From Syntrophaceae bacterium (GTDB lineage Bacteria; Desulfobacterota; Syntrophia; Syntrophales; UBA2185): 64,000 nt of DNA. The notes below the pieces were generated by a model. It was not told the origin of the DNA. It saw only the letters and a program-made list of their open reading frames with translations, and searched no databases. Of the stretch, positions 8,922 through 18,852 are shown piece after piece. The position numbers were made by a program, and so were the translations under genes. Within the stretch, counting starts at the first letter, position 1. Each line of letters begins with the position of its first letter. The DNA is taken from positions 86,303 to 150,302 of the forward strand of contig PMBI01000011.1 of assembly GCA_003153775.1 (NCBI GenBank), given 5' to 3'.

Positions 8922-11012
8922 ATGCATGAAAAGATAAAAAAGAGAGATGGCCGGTTAGTAAAATTCAATGCAGAGAAGATAACCAATGCCATTGAGAAGG
9001 CCGGGGCCGCGACGGGTGAATTTGATGGCGCCACAGCGAGAAAACTCACGATAAAGGTTCTCAGCTTGGCGGAGAAACTCTTCGACGACAAGGTTATGAC
9101 AGTGGAAGAGTTTCAGGATATCGTGGAGGAAGTCCTTTTATCTTCTCCTTATCGTCGGACGGCTAAGGCATATATTATATACAGGGAGCAGCATGCCAGA
9201 TTAAGGGAAATTACCAACAAGATGGAGGTTGATCTGGTCGATCAGTATCTCAAGAAAAAGGACTGGAAGATTAATGAAAACAGCAATATGGATTATTCCT
9301 TGCAGGGTTTGAACAACTATATATCTTCCGAGGTCAGTAAGGTCTACTGGTTGAATGAGATTTATTCGCCGGAAATCAGAAAGGCGCACACAGACGGTGA
9401 TTTTCATATTCACGATTTGAGTCTTCTTTCCGTATACTGTGTGGGATGGGATCTGTATGATCTTCTTCTGGAAGGTTTCCGAGGAGTGTCGGGTAAAGTT
9501 GAGAGTAAGCCGGCCAAGCACCTTCGCAGTGCCCTGGGGCAGGTGGTTAATTTCTTTTACACCCTTCAAGGGGAAGCGGCCGGCGCTCAGGCTTTCTCCA
9601 ATTTTGATACCCTGCTCGCGCCTTTCATAAGGTACGATCGGTTGAGTTACAGTGAAATTAGGCAGGCTCTGCAGGAATTTATTTTTAATATTAACGTACC
9701 TACGAGGGTGGGTTTCCAGACGCCGTTTACAAACGTTACCCTCGATGTGACAGTGCCGAAGTATTACGCGGAACAAAATGTAATTATCGGAGGTAAACCG
9801 CAGAAAGAGACATACAAGGATTTTCAGGAGGAGATGAATCTCTTCAATAAGGCTTTCCTTCGCGTCATGGCTGATGGAGACGCCAAGGGCAGGGTCTTCA
9901 CATTTCCCATACCGACATATAACATAACAAAGGAATTCAAATGGGACGATCGTAATCTTGACGACTTATGGGAAATGACGGCGAAGTATGGAGTGCCCTA
10001 TTTTTCGAATTTTATAAACTCAGACATGAACCCGGAAGATGCGAGGAGCATGTGCTGCAGACTTCGTATCGATAACAGGGAATTGGAAAAAAGGGGAGGT
10101 GGGTTATTCGGCTCGAATCCCTTAACTGGTTCTATTGGCGTGATTACGATGAATATGCCGAGAATAGGCTACCTCGCCAAGACGGAAGAGGAATTTGTGG
10201 AACGTCTCGAAAAACTCATGATCACTGCCAAGGAGAGTTTGGAGACCAAGAGAAAAGTCTTGGAAAAATTTACTGAGGGAAACCTCTATCCCTACACAAA
10301 ATATTACCTGAGAAATGTGAAGAAACGTTTTGGCGAATATTGGAAAAATCACTTTTCAACAATTGGACTTGTCGGCATGAATGAAGCCTGTCTCAATTTT
10401 TCGGGCAAGAATATAGCCTCTGAGGAAGGGCAGAAATTCACATTGAAGATACTGGATTCCATGAGAAGAATGTTAATAGACTTCCAAAAGGAAACAGGGA
10501 ACAACTATAATCTTGAATCGACGCCTGCGGAAGGCACTTCATACCGCCTTGCGAAAATTGATAAGGTGAAATATGCAGACATCATCTGTGCGAATCAGGA
10601 TATACATGCGGAGCAAGAAGGAGAACCTTTTTACACTAACTCTACACAGTTGCCTGTGAACTTTACGGACGATATATTTGAAGCCCTGGATCTGCAAGAT
10701 GAAATCCAGGCGAGGTACACGGGAGGAACAGTTTTTCACACATATGCAGGAGAAAGAATTAATGATGCGTCAACCGTAAAGGCATTTGTACGTAAGGTAT
10801 GCACTCAGTATCACTTACCCTATGTTACGTTCACACCGACCTTCAGTGTCTGTCCTTCGCACGGCTATTTGAGCGGCGAGAAAGAGACATGTCCCATTTG
10901 CATGGAAGCCTGTGAGATATATTCGCGTGTGGTCGGTTATCTGCGACCTGTTAAACAATGGAATTTGGGAAAGCAGGAAGAGTATAAAGGGAGAAAGGTT
11001 TTCAGTTTTTAG
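8922..11012 (+). CDS. nrdD: anaerobic (class III) ribonucleoside-triphosphate reductase
   Basis: A glycyl-radical enzyme that makes deoxyribonucleotides from ribonucleoside triphosphates without oxygen. The 696-residue protein starts with an ATP-cone at about residues 1-95 ('KRDGRLVKFNAEKI'), followed by the ten-stranded barrel. The C-terminus has a zinc site with CPSHG and CPICMEAC, then the radical motif 'RVVGYLRPV', where Gly is the radical site. The motif differs from the common RxxGYL(G/S) only after the Leu. The start at 8922 has a GGGAGAG ribosome site and puts the ATP-cone at the N-terminus, whereas an upstream ATG at 8814 would translate through the operator. It forms an operon with nrdG, three bases downstream. 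Confidence 0.95.
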   Translation: MHEKIKKRDGRLVKFNAEKITNAIEKAGAATGEFDGATARKLTIKVLSLAEKLFDDKVMTVEEFQDIVEEVLLSSPYRRTAKAYIIYREQHARLREITNKMEVDLVDQYLKKKDWKINENSNMDYSLQGLNNYISSEVSKVYWLNEIYSPEIRKAHTDGDFHIHDLSLLSVYCVGWDLYDLLLEGFRGVSGKVESKPAKHLRSALGQVVNFFYTLQGEAAGAQAFSNFDTLLAPFIRYDRLSYSEIRQALQEFIFNINVPTRVGFQTPFTNVTLDVTVPKYYAEQNVIIGGKPQKETYKDFQEEMNLFNKAFLRVMADGDAKGRVFTFPIPTYNITKEFKWDDRNLDDLWEMTAKYGVPYFSNFINSDMNPEDARSMCCRLRIDNRELEKRGGGLFGSNPLTGSIGVITMNMPRIGYLAKTEEEFVERLEKLMITAKESLETKRKVLEKFTEGNLYPYTKYYLRNVKKRFGEYWKNHFSTIGLVGMNEACLNFSGKNIASEEGQKFTLKILDSMRRMLIDFQKETGNNYNLESTPAEGTSYRLAKIDKVKYADIICANQDIHAEQEGEPFYTNSTQLPVNFTDDIFEALDLQDEIQARYTGGTVFHTYAGERINDASTVKAFVRKVCTQYHLPYVTFTPTFSVCPSHGYLSGEKETCPICMEACEIYSRVVGYLRPVKQWNLGKQEEYKGRKVFSF

Positions 11013-11015
11013 AAG

Positions 11016-11705
11016 ATGCAGATAGGCGGGTTGCAGAAGGTATCATTGAATGAATATCCCGGGATGATAAGTGCAATTGCATTTACACAGGGCTGTAACT
11101 TCAGGTGTCCCTACTGTCATAATCCGGAATTGGTGGATCCTGATCTCTTCGGGGATTGTCTGCCGGAGGAAGGCGTGCTTTCTTTCTTAGAGAGACGCAG
11201 GGGAAAGCTTGATGCCCTGACGATTACCGGCGGCGAACCGACGATACAGCTTGACTTGATCGACTTTATAAAGCGTGTTAGAAAAATCGGGTATTTGATT
11301 AAATTAGATACGAACGGTTCCTGTCCTGAGGTGTTGGAACAACTGGTCGGCGGCCGGCTTCTTGATTATATTGCCATGGATATGAAGGGACCTTTCCAGA
11401 AGTACAGGACGGTGACGAGGTCAAAGATTGATGAGGATAAAATACGACAGAGCATGGAAATAATCATGAAATCTGGTAAGCCTTATGAATTTCGCACAAC
11501 CGTTCCCAAGAAACTGCTTCAGGAAGAAGATCTCTTGGAGATGGGGAAGCTGCTGAGAAATGCGAGTTGTTACATATTGCAGCAGTTTATTCCCACCAGG
11601 ACTCTTGATAAACAATTTCAGAAGTATGAAGCATATTCGCAGGAAGAGATGGAGTATCTCAGAGACAAACTGAAGAAAGATGTGCCTGTTGTTCGAATAC
11701 GATAG
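11016..11705 (+). CDS. nrdG: anaerobic ribonucleoside-triphosphate reductase activating protein (radical SAM)
   Basis: A radical-SAM enzyme that abstracts hydrogen from the conserved glycine of NrdD to create the glycyl radical. The cluster motif 'CNFRCPYCHN' (CxxxCxxC) begins near residue 26, followed by 'TITGGEPTIQ', the SAM-binding GGE segment. The 229-residue length and the opening 'GLQKVSLNEYPG' match the NrdG2/PflA-like type often linked to ATP-cone NrdD. Only three bases separate it from nrdD, so translation is coupled and both should respond to NrdR. Confidence 0.93.
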   Translation: MQIGGLQKVSLNEYPGMISAIAFTQGCNFRCPYCHNPELVDPDLFGDCLPEEGVLSFLERRRGKLDALTITGGEPTIQLDLIDFIKRVRKIGYLIKLDTNGSCPEVLEQLVGGRLLDYIAMDMKGPFQKYRTVTRSKIDEDKIRQSMEIIMKSGKPYEFRTTVPKKLLQEEDLLEMGKLLRNASCYILQQFIPTRTLDKQFQKYEAYSQEEMEYLRDKLKKDVPVVRIR

Positions 11706-11927
11706 ATGATACAGTAAGATGAATTCCATGAAAGGACCTGCAGCAAATTACGCCTGTGGTGTCTCCTTCTTTTCTCCCCGGGCTCACGTCAAATTATGCA
11801 GTTTATTTTTTGTGTCTCATTCCCTGATGAGTCTATCCTGATATGGTCGAAGGGCGCGCTTCGAATATTGTATTCTCTTAGGGCGTAGATTCTCCACTGA
11901 GCATTTGAATTTCTTTGAGGGTGACAT

Positions 11928-13592
11928 ATGGGCAAAGATAAGAAAGCGAAGCCTGTTTGTGAAAGTGAACATATCAGTACGTTATTGCGCAAACTGTCTC
12001 CGGAAGTTAAAGGATTTATGGAAAAACAGCTTGATCAGATCAGGCGGTTAAATCAGATAGGGACGGCTCTGTCGGCGGAAAAGAACCTGGACAGACTGTT
12101 GGAAATGATTGTGGATGAAGCGAGAGAGTTTACAAATGCGGACGGCGGCACGCTGTATATCATGTCTGACGATGAAGAGGAACTCCACTTCGCCATAGTG
12201 CAGAACACTTCTTTGAATATTCGTATGGGGGGCACCGGCGGAAGGATCACCTGGCCGTCCGTAAGACTAAAGAACGTCGATGGGAAGCCCAATCATGCCA
12301 ATGTTTCTGCATACGCCGCCATTACAGGTCAGGTAGTAAATATTTCTGACGTCTATCATGCAGAGGGATTTAATTTTGAGGGCACCAGGCGATTCGATGC
12401 GGAAACGGGATACCGCTCCAAGTCCATGCTGGTAGTTCCCATGCGAAATCACGAAAATGATATTATCGGCGTCTTGCAGTTATTGAATGCGCAAATTGAA
12501 GGGCAGGCAGAAGTCATCTCATTTTCAATGGAAAATCAAAAGATGACAGAGTCATTGGCATCGCAGGCTGCTGTTGCCATTTCCAATAAACGACTGATTC
12601 ATGATCTGGAAAACCTGTTGGAGTCTTTCATCAGAACGATTGCTACTGCGATTGATGAGAAATCTCCTTACACGGGCGGTCATGTTCGTCGCGTTTCGGA
12701 GTTGACAATGGCAATTGCGGAAAAGATAAATAATAGCGTGGAGGGGCCGTATGCGGACATCCGCTTTGATGAAGATGAATTGAAGGAACTCCACATTTCG
12801 GCTTGGCTCCATGACGTTGGCAAGATAACTACGCCGGAATATATTGTCGACAAGGGGAAGAAACTTGAAACGATATATAACAGGATTGAAGCCTTGAAAG
12901 CGCGGTTTGAGATTCTAAGAAGGGACTATGCAATTGAAGCTCTGAAGAAAGGAAGTAGACAAAGAGAAGAATATCGTGCGGAAAAGTCAAATTGCGACGT
13001 TGGCGAAGATGAAAGGGATTTGGATGCGGATTACGATTTTCTCGCAGATATTAATATGGGAACAAAATTCATGGACAAAAAAATGCTTGACCGGCTGAAG
13101 GGCATAGCAGACAGGAAATGGATTCTCGGCGGAGATTCGCAAAGTTTTCTGAGCGATGAGGAGGTATACAATCTTAGTATTCCCGTGGGTACTCTTACAG
13201 ACAAGGAGAAAGAGATTGTTAAGAATCATGTTACTGTTACGCATAAGATGCTCTGTCAGCTCCCATTTCCTAAGAAGCTGAAGAATGTGTCTCATTATGC
13301 TTCCTCCCATCATGAAAGGATCGACGGCGCCGGCTATCCCTTCGGGCTAAAAGGCGACGAGATTCCTCTTCAGGCTCGAATCATTGCGCTTGCAGATGTT
13401 TTCGACGCATTAACGGCAAAGGATAGACCGTACAAGAAGGACAAAACTCTATCGGAAGCCGTTAAAATAATGCGATACATGGTGAACGATAATCACATTG
13501 ATAGAGACCTGTTCGAACTGTTTATCAAGGAGCGGATCCATCTCGACTATGCAGAGAAGGAGCTGACATCGAGTCAGATTGATATGTCTTAA
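11928..13592 (+). CDS. GAF and HD-GYP domain protein (probable cyclic-di-GMP phosphodiesterase)
   Basis: A cytoplasmic 554-residue signalling protein. After a short helical lead, a GAF sensor domain covers about residues 45-220. The HD part begins 'SPYTGGHVRRVSEL', with the HD pair in 'LHDVGK' near residue 294, and the GYP signature is 'HHERIDGAGYP' near residue 461. HD-GYP enzymes hydrolyse cyclic di-GMP with a two- or three-metal site. The usual gap between HDxGK and HHExxDGxGYP is expanded here by roughly 110 residues of charged, helical-looking sequence (about 305-425). All expected metal residues appear present, so activity is likely. A GAGGGTG site precedes the ATG. It seems monocistronic. 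Confidence 0.85.
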   Translation: MGKDKKAKPVCESEHISTLLRKLSPEVKGFMEKQLDQIRRLNQIGTALSAEKNLDRLLEMIVDEAREFTNADGGTLYIMSDDEEELHFAIVQNTSLNIRMGGTGGRITWPSVRLKNVDGKPNHANVSAYAAITGQVVNISDVYHAEGFNFEGTRRFDAETGYRSKSMLVVPMRNHENDIIGVLQLLNAQIEGQAEVISFSMENQKMTESLASQAAVAISNKRLIHDLENLLESFIRTIATAIDEKSPYTGGHVRRVSELTMAIAEKINNSVEGPYADIRFDEDELKELHISAWLHDVGKITTPEYIVDKGKKLETIYNRIEALKARFEILRRDYAIEALKKGSRQREEYRAEKSNCDVGEDERDLDADYDFLADINMGTKFMDKKMLDRLKGIADRKWILGGDSQSFLSDEEVYNLSIPVGTLTDKEKEIVKNHVTVTHKMLCQLPFPKKLKNVSHYASSHHERIDGAGYPFGLKGDEIPLQARIIALADVFDALTAKDRPYKKDKTLSEAVKIMRYMVNDNHIDRDLFELFIKERIHLDYAEKELTSSQIDMS

Positions 13593-13608
13593 GCATCGAT
13601 GCTGGGCT

Positions 13609-15006
13609 TCACCTTTTTATTGACTTGATCTCTTTTTCTATTTCCCGAGATCTGTCATCTTGTGCGGGAAGATATTTCAAGGCCTCCCTGAAGTGAAAAA
13701 GGGCACTGTCCATCTTCTTTTTTTTCTTGAAGTAGATGCCGAAATAGTAGTGGGAGTCGCCGGGATTGTTTGTCTTGCCGTAGGCCATAGCGATACTGTA
13801 ATATATGTCTGCATCATTTATATCTTTCTTTCCGATTCTCTTATAGAGATTCAGGGCTGCCGTGTAATCACCCTGCAATTCGTAAGACCTGCCAAGGTAG
13901 AGCAAGGTGTCGAGATCGTCCTCCTTAAGGCTCAATGCTTTGCTGAGGAAGGCAATTGCGTCTGCCGACCGACCGAGCTTGAAATAAAGAATCCCGAGGT
14001 CCCTGGTTATGTCCTGGTCGTCCGGCGACAGGCTCAAGGCTTTACGAAACTCGATCAGGGATTCGTCAGTTCGGCCAAGCTTTTCTTGAGTTACCGCCAT
14101 CCCATAGAGCGAATCGACGTCATTCGGGTTTTTTTGCAGATCATTCTGAAAATAGTGAAGACTCGAATCGAGGTTCTTCTCTCCGAACATAAGGACTGTC
14201 TGTATCCTTTTTAAATTCCCTACTAAAGTATCGCGTCCCTTTTGGGTATAGGTTGTCTGAAGAAGGGCATCTATATAACCGATCCTTTCATCGGTCCCCG
14301 GGTGGGTGAGGAAATATGATGGTATATTGCTGGAATAAAACTCATACCTTCTCATCAACTTCATAAAATCCAGCATGGCTTTGCCGTCGTATCCCGCACC
14401 GACTAGGTAGGACATACCGAGCCTGTCTGCCTCTTCCTCGTGTTCCCGGCTATACTTTAGACTTAGGGTTGTAGCAGTCGCCAAAGAGAAGCTGGCTACA
14501 GCGGCTGTGAGATCCCCTCCGCCTCCAAGAAATGCACCGGCAAGAACTGCGGCAAGCGTGGCGATTCCAACCTTCTGCGATTTTTCTATGATACTGGCCA
14601 CGTGTCTCTTGTTTATATGCGCTATTTCATGTGCGAGTACTGAGGCCAGCTCACTTTCAGTTTCAACGAGGGTGATCAAGCCTCTATTGACATATACATA
14701 GCCGCCCGGCGTGGCAAAGGCATTGATTGCCGAACTCTTGATGACCGAGAAGTGGAATTCAAATGGAGCCTTCTCACTTTGAGCGAGTACTTTATTTCCC
14801 AATTGATTGATGTACGCGTCTATCTTCTCGTCATGAATTAAAACACCACTCTTATCGAGCCTCTCATAAAATTCCTTGCCGAGTTTCTTTTCATCTTCGA
14901 TGGTAAAAGAAGCATGCGCTAATCCGGCGGTCTGAAAGATTATAAAGACAATTACGGCAGGGATGATTCCCGTCCGGCTTCTTTTAAAGATGGGGAATTG
15001 ATTCAA
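13609..15006 (-). CDS. M48-family metalloprotease with TPR repeats (BepA-like)
   Basis: A periplasmic zinc protease of 465 residues. A signal peptide covers about residues 1-32, ending near 'AHAS'. The catalytic motif 'HEIAHINKRH' (HExxH) lies near residue 125, with the downstream Glu ligand in 'SREHEEEADRLG'. Tetratricopeptide repeats fill about residues 285-450. This is the arrangement of BepA/YfgC, which degrades or assists folding of outer-membrane beta-barrel proteins such as LptD. That fits a Gram-negative host with LptFG nearby but not adjacent. The start is a TTG at 15006 with GAGAGGT upstream. It is transcribed leftward and converges on the HD-GYP gene. Confidence 0.85.
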   Translation of the reverse strand: MNQFPIFKRSRTGIIPAVIVFIIFQTAGLAHASFTIEDEKKLGKEFYERLDKSGVLIHDEKIDAYINQLGNKVLAQSEKAPFEFHFSVIKSSAINAFATPGGYVYVNRGLITLVETESELASVLAHEIAHINKRHVASIIEKSQKVGIATLAAVLAGAFLGGGGDLTAAVASFSLATATTLSLKYSREHEEEADRLGMSYLVGAGYDGKAMLDFMKLMRRYEFYSSNIPSYFLTHPGTDERIGYIDALLQTTYTQKGRDTLVGNLKRIQTVLMFGEKNLDSSLHYFQNDLQKNPNDVDSLYGMAVTQEKLGRTDESLIEFRKALSLSPDDQDITRDLGILYFKLGRSADAIAFLSKALSLKEDDLDTLLYLGRSYELQGDYTAALNLYKRIGKKDINDADIYYSIAMAYGKTNNPGDSHYYFGIYFKKKKKMDSALFHFREALKYLPAQDDRSREIEKEIKSIKR

Positions 15007-15291
15007 TGGGTAACCTCTCCGATTAAGAAATTATCATCTGATTATAGGGGCCTTGTTAGGGTCGAGTGATGACATGTGGTTAATTATTATCTCTTTTGGC
15101 AGTCAGAAGCAAGTCATGGTTTATGCGGTGTCATCTGAAATGTGAAGCCGACAGCTGTTGGCGGGCGTTACTATTTAATATTGTTAAGGGTTGACCAATA
15201 TGCTATAGCACAGGCGCTTAACATCGGTGTGATGCTGGACGTGTGTTCGTCTACAATGATGGGGCAAAGTGTTTCAAAGGGGCGCTTAACC

Positions 15292-15960
15292 GTGAAGGAA
15301 AAACTCGTTATTACCATTGACGGCCCTGCCGGTGCAGGGAAGAGCACAGTCAGCAAGGCCTTGGCGAGAAGGCTATCATATCTCTATCTGGATACGGGCG
15401 CTCTCTACAGGGCGTTTGCCTATAAAGTTATCGAGGACGGGATTTTACCGGGCGACGAAAAGGCTCTTGCAGCCTTATGCGCCCGCATAGAGTTGCATCT
15501 CGACAACATAGATGGCAGCTTGAATGTCTTTGTTGACAGTGTAAATGTGACGAAGATGATCAGATGTGAGGAAGTAGGTCTTGTTGCGTCGAGGGTTTCG
15601 GCTGTTTCCGCAGTCAGGGAGAGACTGCTCGCGATTCAGCGCCAGGCAGGGGACAGAGGGGGTGTCGTGGCCGAAGGCAGAGACATGGGGACAGTGGTTT
15701 TCCCAATGGCCGATTATAAATTCTATTTAGATGCGAGCGTGGAGGAAAGAGTTAGAAGACGCTACGCCGAACTGCGCTCGCAGCGCGGCAGTGTGGACTA
15801 TAAGAAAGTTGCAGAGGACCTGGTTGTCAGAGACAGGCAGGATAAGGAGAGAAAAATAGCGCCTTTGAAGGCTTCCGAAGACGCAACAATTGTGGATTCT
15901 ACGAAGATGAGCGTCGCAGAAGTTGTTGAGAAGATGATTTCTATAATTAGAGGTGCCTGA
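15292..15960 (+). CDS. cmk: cytidylate kinase
   Basis: It phosphorylates CMP and dCMP using ATP. The P-loop 'IDGPAGAGKST' sits at the N-terminus, followed by 'YLDTGALYRAFAYK', 'EGRDMGTVVFP' and the lid-region 'RRRYAEL', all typical. The chosen GTG at 15292 has AAGGGG upstream and gives a 222-residue protein of normal length. The open frame extends to 15142 with two more ATGs near 15256, so a start up to about 12 codons earlier is possible. It precedes rpsA, a very common neighbour (cmk-rpsA), with a 184-base gap carrying a probable rpsA promoter. Confidence 0.93.
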   Translation: MKEKLVITIDGPAGAGKSTVSKALARRLSYLYLDTGALYRAFAYKVIEDGILPGDEKALAALCARIELHLDNIDGSLNVFVDSVNVTKMIRCEEVGLVASRVSAVSAVRERLLAIQRQAGDRGGVVAEGRDMGTVVFPMADYKFYLDASVEERVRRRYAELRSQRGSVDYKKVAEDLVVRDRQDKERKIAPLKASEDATIVDSTKMSVAEVVEKMISIIRGA

Positions 15961-16093
15961 GCCGTCAGTCAGGAGCGTAAATGGCTGATGCAGCGTTATT
16001 TTTAACTGCCCTCAGCTTATTGAATATTCTATGCCGATTAACCTCATGCGGGAACTTTTGAATTCTCTTGATATTTCATAACCAGTATGTTAC

Positions 16094-16124
16094 TTGACTT
16101 TTTTCTTACGAGATTTTTTATAAA
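16094..16124 (+). promoter_or_regulatory. probable sigma-70 promoter of rpsA
   Basis: TTGACT at 16094-16099 is followed 17 bases later by TTTATA (16117-16122), or 19 bases later by TATAAA (16119-16124). It lies about 20-30 bases before the rpsA start and GGGGG ribosome site, in an AT-rich gap after cmk. Confidence 0.45.
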
Positions 16125-16144
16125 ATTCAGGGGGTAACGGTTTA

Positions 16145-17929
16145 ATGGTTAACAGCAATAACTCAATTTCTAAAGAACGAAATAGCGGTGAGAAGATTGA
16201 CGAAAAAGCGCCAGCCGAAAAAGCACTTCCTCAAAAGGTAGCCGGTAAAGAAGAGGATGTGGGGTTCAGGGAATTATATGAACAGAGTTTACAGAGCGTT
16301 CAGCTTGGCCAGATCGTGACAGGTAAGGTCGTTCAGATAAATAGTGACGTTCTTATGGTAGATGTCGGCTGGAAAACGGAAGGTTATATCCCGGCAAGGG
16401 AATTGAAGGATGAAGAAGGGAATATTCCGTTTGCAGTTGGTGATGAATTGGAAGTCTTGGTCGACAGAAGAGACCCGGATGGTAATCTCGTCCTGTCGAG
16501 GGACAAAGCGGTAAAGATTAAAGTATGGGATGATGTTAAAAATGCGTGCGAACATAATATTCCCGTAAAGGGGACGGTTATAGAGAGAGTGAAGGGTGGA
16601 CTCTCTGTAGATATTGGAATTTTGGCCTTTCTCCCAGGTTCTCAGGTGGACGTCCGTCCGGTGAGAGACCTCGATAAATACGTCGGGCAGACGTTGATGT
16701 TCAATGTCCTCAAGTATGACAGGAAGAGAAACAATGTCGTACTCTCGAGAAGATCTATATTGGAGCAGGAAAGGGTTGCGGCAAAGAAGGAGACGCTCGA
16801 GGGAATCGAGGAAGGAAAGATTATGGAGGGTGTCATCAAGAACATAACCGATTACGGCCTCTTCATAGATTTAGGCGGAATTGACGGCCTTCTCCATGTT
16901 ACCGACATATCTTGGGGAAGAATTACGCGACCGTCGGATAATTTTTCCAAGGGCGATAGGATAAGGGTTAAGGTCCTTTCTTTTGATAGAGAAAAGGAGC
17001 GGGTTTCCCTTGGTCTTAAGCAATTGATGGATAATCCCTGGGAGATGATCGAGAAGAAATACGCCGTGGGTTCTGTCATTGAGGGTAAAGTAGTGAATCT
17101 CACGGATTACGGCGTCTTTGTGGAAATGGAACCGGGCGTGGAGGGTCTTGTGCATATAACAGAAATGTTCTGGACAAGAGAGATTAAACATCCGTCTAAA
17201 GTTTTGTCTATGGGCGATATTGTGAAAGTCATGGTTCTTGACGTCAATCCGGAGGTGAAGCGTATCTCACTCGGACTAAAACAGACAACCGAAAATCCAT
17301 GGGAGGCGCTTAAACAGAAATACCCCGAGGGCAGTATCGTCAAAGGTGTTATACGGAATATCACAAACTTCGGTTTTTTCGTCGGCATTGAGGAAGGAAT
17401 AGACGGCCTCGTCCATGTATCTGACATTTCGTGGAAACAGAATATAAAACATCCATCAGAATTGTACAAGAAAGGTCAGGAAGTCGAGGCAATGGTCTTG
17501 AACATTGACGTGGCGAACGAAAAATTCTCCTTGGGAATAAAGCAGGTCGACAAGAACCCCTGGGACGAAAAGAATTTCATTTATGCGGCTGGATCGGTCA
17601 TAAACGGAAAGGTCACTAATGTAACTGACTTCGGCATTTTTGTAGAACTGGAAGAAGGAGTCGAAGGCCTGGTTCATGTATCGGAATTGAGCCATAAGAG
17701 AGTAAAGGCCGCATCAGAGATATATGCTGTAGGTGATGTTGTATCGGCAATCGTTAAGAGTGTGGATTTGCAGAATAGAAGGATCAGACTGAGCATAAAG
17801 GACTACGAATCGCCGCCTGAGGCATCTTCTTCTTCAGTCACACAGTATTTGAATAATAAAGAAAATGTCGGATCGAATCTCGGCAAGGTCTTGGCCGATG
17901 TAAAAATGGCAGAGAATGACAAGGGATAA
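16145..17929 (+). CDS. rpsA: 30S ribosomal protein S1
   Basis: RNA-binding protein of the small ribosomal subunit that recruits and unfolds mRNA. The 594-residue protein has six S1 (OB-fold) domains at roughly residues 55-122, 140-205, 222-292, 309-377, 394-464 and 481-550. The last four carry near-identical signatures such as 'GLLHVTDISW', 'GLVHITEMFW', 'GLVHVSDISW' and 'GLVHVSELSH'. The roughly 45-residue charged N-terminal lead and the Ser-rich tail are not conserved features. A strong GGGGG ribosome site precedes the ATG. It is followed closely by sppA and ihfB, the order cmk-rpsA-sppA-ihf being common in this group. Confidence 0.96.
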   Translation: MVNSNNSISKERNSGEKIDEKAPAEKALPQKVAGKEEDVGFRELYEQSLQSVQLGQIVTGKVVQINSDVLMVDVGWKTEGYIPARELKDEEGNIPFAVGDELEVLVDRRDPDGNLVLSRDKAVKIKVWDDVKNACEHNIPVKGTVIERVKGGLSVDIGILAFLPGSQVDVRPVRDLDKYVGQTLMFNVLKYDRKRNNVVLSRRSILEQERVAAKKETLEGIEEGKIMEGVIKNITDYGLFIDLGGIDGLLHVTDISWGRITRPSDNFSKGDRIRVKVLSFDREKERVSLGLKQLMDNPWEMIEKKYAVGSVIEGKVVNLTDYGVFVEMEPGVEGLVHITEMFWTREIKHPSKVLSMGDIVKVMVLDVNPEVKRISLGLKQTTENPWEALKQKYPEGSIVKGVIRNITNFGFFVGIEEGIDGLVHVSDISWKQNIKHPSELYKKGQEVEAMVLNIDVANEKFSLGIKQVDKNPWDEKNFIYAAGSVINGKVTNVTDFGIFVELEEGVEGLVHVSELSHKRVKAASEIYAVGDVVSAIVKSVDLQNRRIRLSIKDYESPPEASSSSVTQYLNNKENVGSNLGKVLADVKMAENDKG

Positions 17930-17938
17930 TGTCAAGCC

Positions 17939-18841
17939 GTGAGAAAACACCCTGTTATATTAGGCGTCTTCCTTTTATTTCTGATCGTTGTAGTATTTTT
18001 TTTGCTGGTTTATGTTTTAGGGTCATCGACGGAAGACAGGCGTTCATTTGCCCTTGACAACAAGGTGGGTGTAGTAAAAGTCGAAGGATTCATCGGCGAT
18101 ACACGTGATGTTCTCGAACAGTTGAATCAATTCGGTAAAGACGATGCCATCAAGGCAATTGTGCTGAGAATTGATTCACCGGGAGGAGGGGTCGCTTCCT
18201 CGCAGGAGATCTATGAGGCTGTGACGGAACTCAAGAAGAAGAAGAAAGTTGTAACATCCATGGGGTCTCTCGCAGCATCCGGAGGTTACATGATTGCATG
18301 TGCCACGGACAAGATTGTAGCCAATCCGGGAACTCTCACCGGCAGTATTTCCGCTGTCATGCACTTTGCCAATGCGGAGGAGCTGCTGAAGAAGCTGGGC
18401 CTTAAAGCGTCAGTCGTTAAGAGCGGAAAGTTCAAGGATATAGGCTCACCTGTAAGGGAGATGACGCCTGAAGAAAGGGCGCTGATTCAGGAACTGGTTG
18501 ATGATATATACGATCAGTTTCTTGACATGGTAGCCCGCGACAGAAAAATACCTAAAGAGAACTTACGAAAAATCGCTGATGGGAGGATCTTTACGGGAAG
18601 ACAAGCTCAGAAATTGGGCCTTGTCGACTATTTAGGTGACATGGGATATGCGGTCACGCTTGCCGGCGAGCTTTCGGGTATAAAGGGGAAGCCTGAGGTT
18701 GTACACCCGAAGAAGAAAGGACCAAGATTCTGGGATTATTTTTTTCGGGAGATGTTTACGGCCCTTGAGCTTCAGATGCGTGGAAGAACCGAACAGTTAA
18801 ATGGCATTCTGTATTATTCGCCCGTTGCAGATCACAATTAA
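17939..18841 (+). CDS. sppA: signal peptide peptidase SppA, 36 kDa type
   Basis: A membrane-anchored serine protease of family S49 that degrades cleaved signal peptides. One N-terminal membrane helix (about residues 6-30) is followed by the S49 fold. The nucleophile Ser is in 'SLAASGGYMIACATD' and the general-base Lys in 'VVKSGKFKDIGSP', the Ser-Lys dyad of short SppA. 'LRIDSPGGGVASSQEIY' is also characteristic. The start is a GTG 9 bases after rpsA. At 300 residues it is the short single-domain form. A second S49 gene occurs at 31336-32322. Confidence 0.92.
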   Translation: MRKHPVILGVFLLFLIVVVFFLLVYVLGSSTEDRRSFALDNKVGVVKVEGFIGDTRDVLEQLNQFGKDDAIKAIVLRIDSPGGGVASSQEIYEAVTELKKKKKVVTSMGSLAASGGYMIACATDKIVANPGTLTGSISAVMHFANAEELLKKLGLKASVVKSGKFKDIGSPVREMTPEERALIQELVDDIYDQFLDMVARDRKIPKENLRKIADGRIFTGRQAQKLGLVDYLGDMGYAVTLAGELSGIKGKPEVVHPKKKGPRFWDYFFREMFTALELQMRGRTEQLNGILYYSPVADHN

Positions 18842-18852
18842 AGCGTTGTTTT

